Positions 61,014 to 64,000 of a stretch of 64,000 nt of DNA are shown piece after piece; the first letter of the stretch is position 1; every line of letters starts with the position of its first letter. The position numbers were made by a program, and so were the translations under genes. The stretch is from the NCBI RefSeq assembly GCF_002930615.1, contig NZ_PSNX01000013.1, forward strand, positions 49,080-113,079. Reading direction: 5' to 3'. Below the pieces are notes generated by a model. It had not been told where the DNA came from, did no database searches, and was given only the letters and a program-made list of their open reading frames with translations. The DNA is from Caldimonas caldifontis. Its GTDB lineage: Bacteria; Pseudomonadota; Gammaproteobacteria; Burkholderiales; Burkholderiaceae_C.

Positions 61014-62066
61014 ATGCCCCTCCTCTACCCGGCCTATCCGGCGATCGCCCGACTCAGACGAAAACTTGGCTTCGACAAAAGTCTCGAACACGCCGCCACC
61101 CGGACGTGGGTCTTGCAGCCCGCGGAGACGAGGGTCGAGCGTCCAGCCCTCTATGACACCCGCGAGCTCGATAGGGTGACAGCCTGTCAGGACGACACCA
61201 GCATGAGCGCTGAGCTCGAGCGGCTACGCGGGGGCCCCAGGCATCACGGGGCCACGGTCGCCCACCTGATCCCGGATGTCTATCTCCTGGAGGGTCACCT
61301 GTTCCGGCGTGATGCGCTTCGAGAACTGTCAAGAACCCCCCTTCCTTGGATCTCGGGGCCGATCCGGGAGGAACGCGGGGAGGCCAGTCTTGCCGCCTCC
61401 CGCTATGGCGTCCGTTACTTCGGGCACTGGATGACAGACGACTTGCCGACACTCAAGCTGGCGACGGATCACGCCCCTCCGATTTCCCCGAGGGTTGCAT
61501 TGACGCGGCACCAGACCGAGTACCTGACGCTTACCGGTCTGGAGTACGAGATGCTGCCGAATGCCTATCTCAAGCAGCTCATCGTGTTCGATGACATCGC
61601 GCAGAATCGGCTGAAGGCGCTCCGTTACGCGGCGCTCAGAGAGCGATTCCAGGCGATAACCTCAACGCTCACGGAAGAACCGACGCCTGGCGTCGTGCTG
61701 CTACGCCGAAACACGGGGCATCAGCGTGTTCTCACGAACGAAGACCAGGTCGCTGCAGCCTTGAGGGCGAGAGGCTTCCGGTCGCTGTGTCCTGAAGAGC
61801 ATTCAGTCAGCGAGATTCTCGCGGCGTGCCGCGGTGCGCGCGTCGCGGTGGGCGTGGAGGGCAGTCATCTCGCCCATGCAATCTATACCTTGGCGCCCGG
61901 AGGATCGCTGGTGGTGCTTCAGCCACCGCAACGTTTCAACAACGTCTTCAAGGACATCTGCGATGCGGCTGAGTTGTCCTACGCAATGACTGTGGGACAC
62001 CCCGACGGCGACGGTTTCAGGGTCAACATCGATGCACTTCTGAGATTGGTCGACCGGATGAGGTAA
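61014..62066 (+). CDS. Glycosyltransferase family 61-like protein (second paralogue)
   Basis: This 350-residue protein resembles DUF563/GT61 and is a paralogue of the operon gene at 45538-46605. Both share VEGSHLxHAI followed by QPPxRF near the C-terminus and a His/Asp-rich central motif (here GVRYFGHWMTDDLPTLKL). It is transcribed divergently from the NRPS operon, so it could share regulation through the palindrome at 60890. The start at 61014 is the first good in-frame ATG; no strong ribosome-binding site is visible. Base composition here (61.1-62.2 kb) looks less GC-rich than in the operon, by eye. Confidence 0.75.
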   Translation: MPLLYPAYPAIARLRRKLGFDKSLEHAATRTWVLQPAETRVERPALYDTRELDRVTACQDDTSMSAELERLRGGPRHHGATVAHLIPDVYLLEGHLFRRDALRELSRTPLPWISGPIREERGEASLAASRYGVRYFGHWMTDDLPTLKLATDHAPPISPRVALTRHQTEYLTLTGLEYEMLPNAYLKQLIVFDDIAQNRLKALRYAALRERFQAITSTLTEEPTPGVVLLRRNTGHQRVLTNEDQVAAALRARGFRSLCPEEHSVSEILAACRGARVAVGVEGSHLAHAIYTLAPGGSLVVLQPPQRFNNVFKDICDAAELSYAMTVGHPDGDGFRVNIDALLRLVDRMR

Positions 62067-62227
62067 GGCGCTGCACGCCCAGCGCGAAGCCTGTTACGGT
62101 TGGTTTCGCAATTGAGCAGCGCCCTTCAAGGTTGCCCCCCCGTTTGGGGGATACCATCGACGGAAAGTTCTTCAGAGTCCGGATTGCCCTACGGGGGCAC
62201 AAGACTCTGCAGCGGCTATCGGTGACT

Positions 62228-62231
62228 GGAG
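62228..62231 (+). promoter_or_regulatory. Shine-Dalgarno deciding a TTG start for the lipoprotein gene
   Basis: GGAG lies eight bases before TTG at 62240. Starting there yields a short n-region with Arg-Arg, a hydrophobic core and a lipobox. The longer in-frame start at 62132 (also TTG) would bury the signal peptide about 36 residues in. Confidence 0.6.
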
Positions 62232-62239
62232 TCCTCCTC

Positions 62240-63994
<1,755 letters not shown>

Positions 63995-64000
63995 GACGCG

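Noticed and set aside
62135..62150. CCCCC/GGGGG hairpin upstream of the lipoprotein gene, with a loosely similar CCCC-N6-GGGG at about 60928
   Set aside because: G/C runs are common in this sequence, the arms differ in spacing, and there is no T-tract; too weak for an operator or terminator call.

Overview
The window is high-GC, densely packed bacterial DNA with short intergenic gaps and many 1-14 bp gene overlaps. Gene content and order point to a betaproteobacterium of the order Burkholderiales (Comamonadaceae/Rubrivivax-Leptothrix-like). The clues are fmdB-aspS-nudB-EEP phosphatase-clsB, xdhABC-guaD with a nucleoside-type ABC importer, ubiJ-ubiB, and an EpsL-type exopolysaccharide locus. 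This placement is inferred from gene content only. I saw no rRNA, tRNA, CRISPR array or insertion sequence, and no gene-free stretch exceeds 300 bases.

Layout. (1) 1-10.2 kb: purine salvage and catabolism. LysR, guanine deaminase and a BmpA-type ABC importer run leftward; xdhA-xdhB-xdhC run rightward from a shared promoter region. (2) 10.2-14.0 kb: a redox/signalling group with a Crp/Fnr regulator, a hemerythrin-domain protein and a hybrid histidine kinase. FNR-type boxes lie in the divergent promoter, and a third lies ahead of the ABC exporter at 17.2 kb. (3) 14.1-30.2 kb: a secreted nuclease, an Lhr-type helicase, a MacB-like ABC exporter with its adaptor, an AsmA-like protein, BLUF photoreceptor plus FolE, an ATP-dependent DNA ligase with its MBL-fold exonuclease, ClsB, an EEP-family enzyme and NudB. 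(4) 30.3-36.2 kb: aspS, fmdB, a frameshifted sodium:solute symporter, ubiB and ubiJ. (5) 36.3-42.0 kb: galE and rightward exopolysaccharide genes (small membrane protein, undecaprenyl-phosphate sugar transferase, EpsL-like barrel, SGNH-like protein). (6) 42.0-60.8 kb: a nine-gene leftward operon. It begins with a 1562-residue NRPS and a 2190-residue PKS, followed by a GT2, a DegT/DnrJ/EryC1 aminotransferase, a 4'-phosphopantetheinyl transferase, a GT61, a GT4, a GT2 and a GT4. (7) 61.0-64.0 kb: a second GT61 and a lipoprotein with a long Ala-Pro tract, a PKD-like domain and a beta-helix-like region.

The most interesting system is region 6. The NRPS reads as formyltransferase - half condensation domain - adenylation domain split by a luciferase-like monooxygenase - carrier protein. 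Its specificity residues, read by eye, resemble the glycine code. The PKS reads KS-AT-KR-DH-ACP-TE, with a cysteine in place of the usual serine nucleophile of the thioesterase. The co-transcribed PPTase can activate both carrier proteins. The aminotransferase and five glycosyltransferases suggest the product is glycosylated or attached to a glycan. No exporter, flippase or polymerase for it is visible here. The product is unknown and every chemical step beyond domain assignment is inference.
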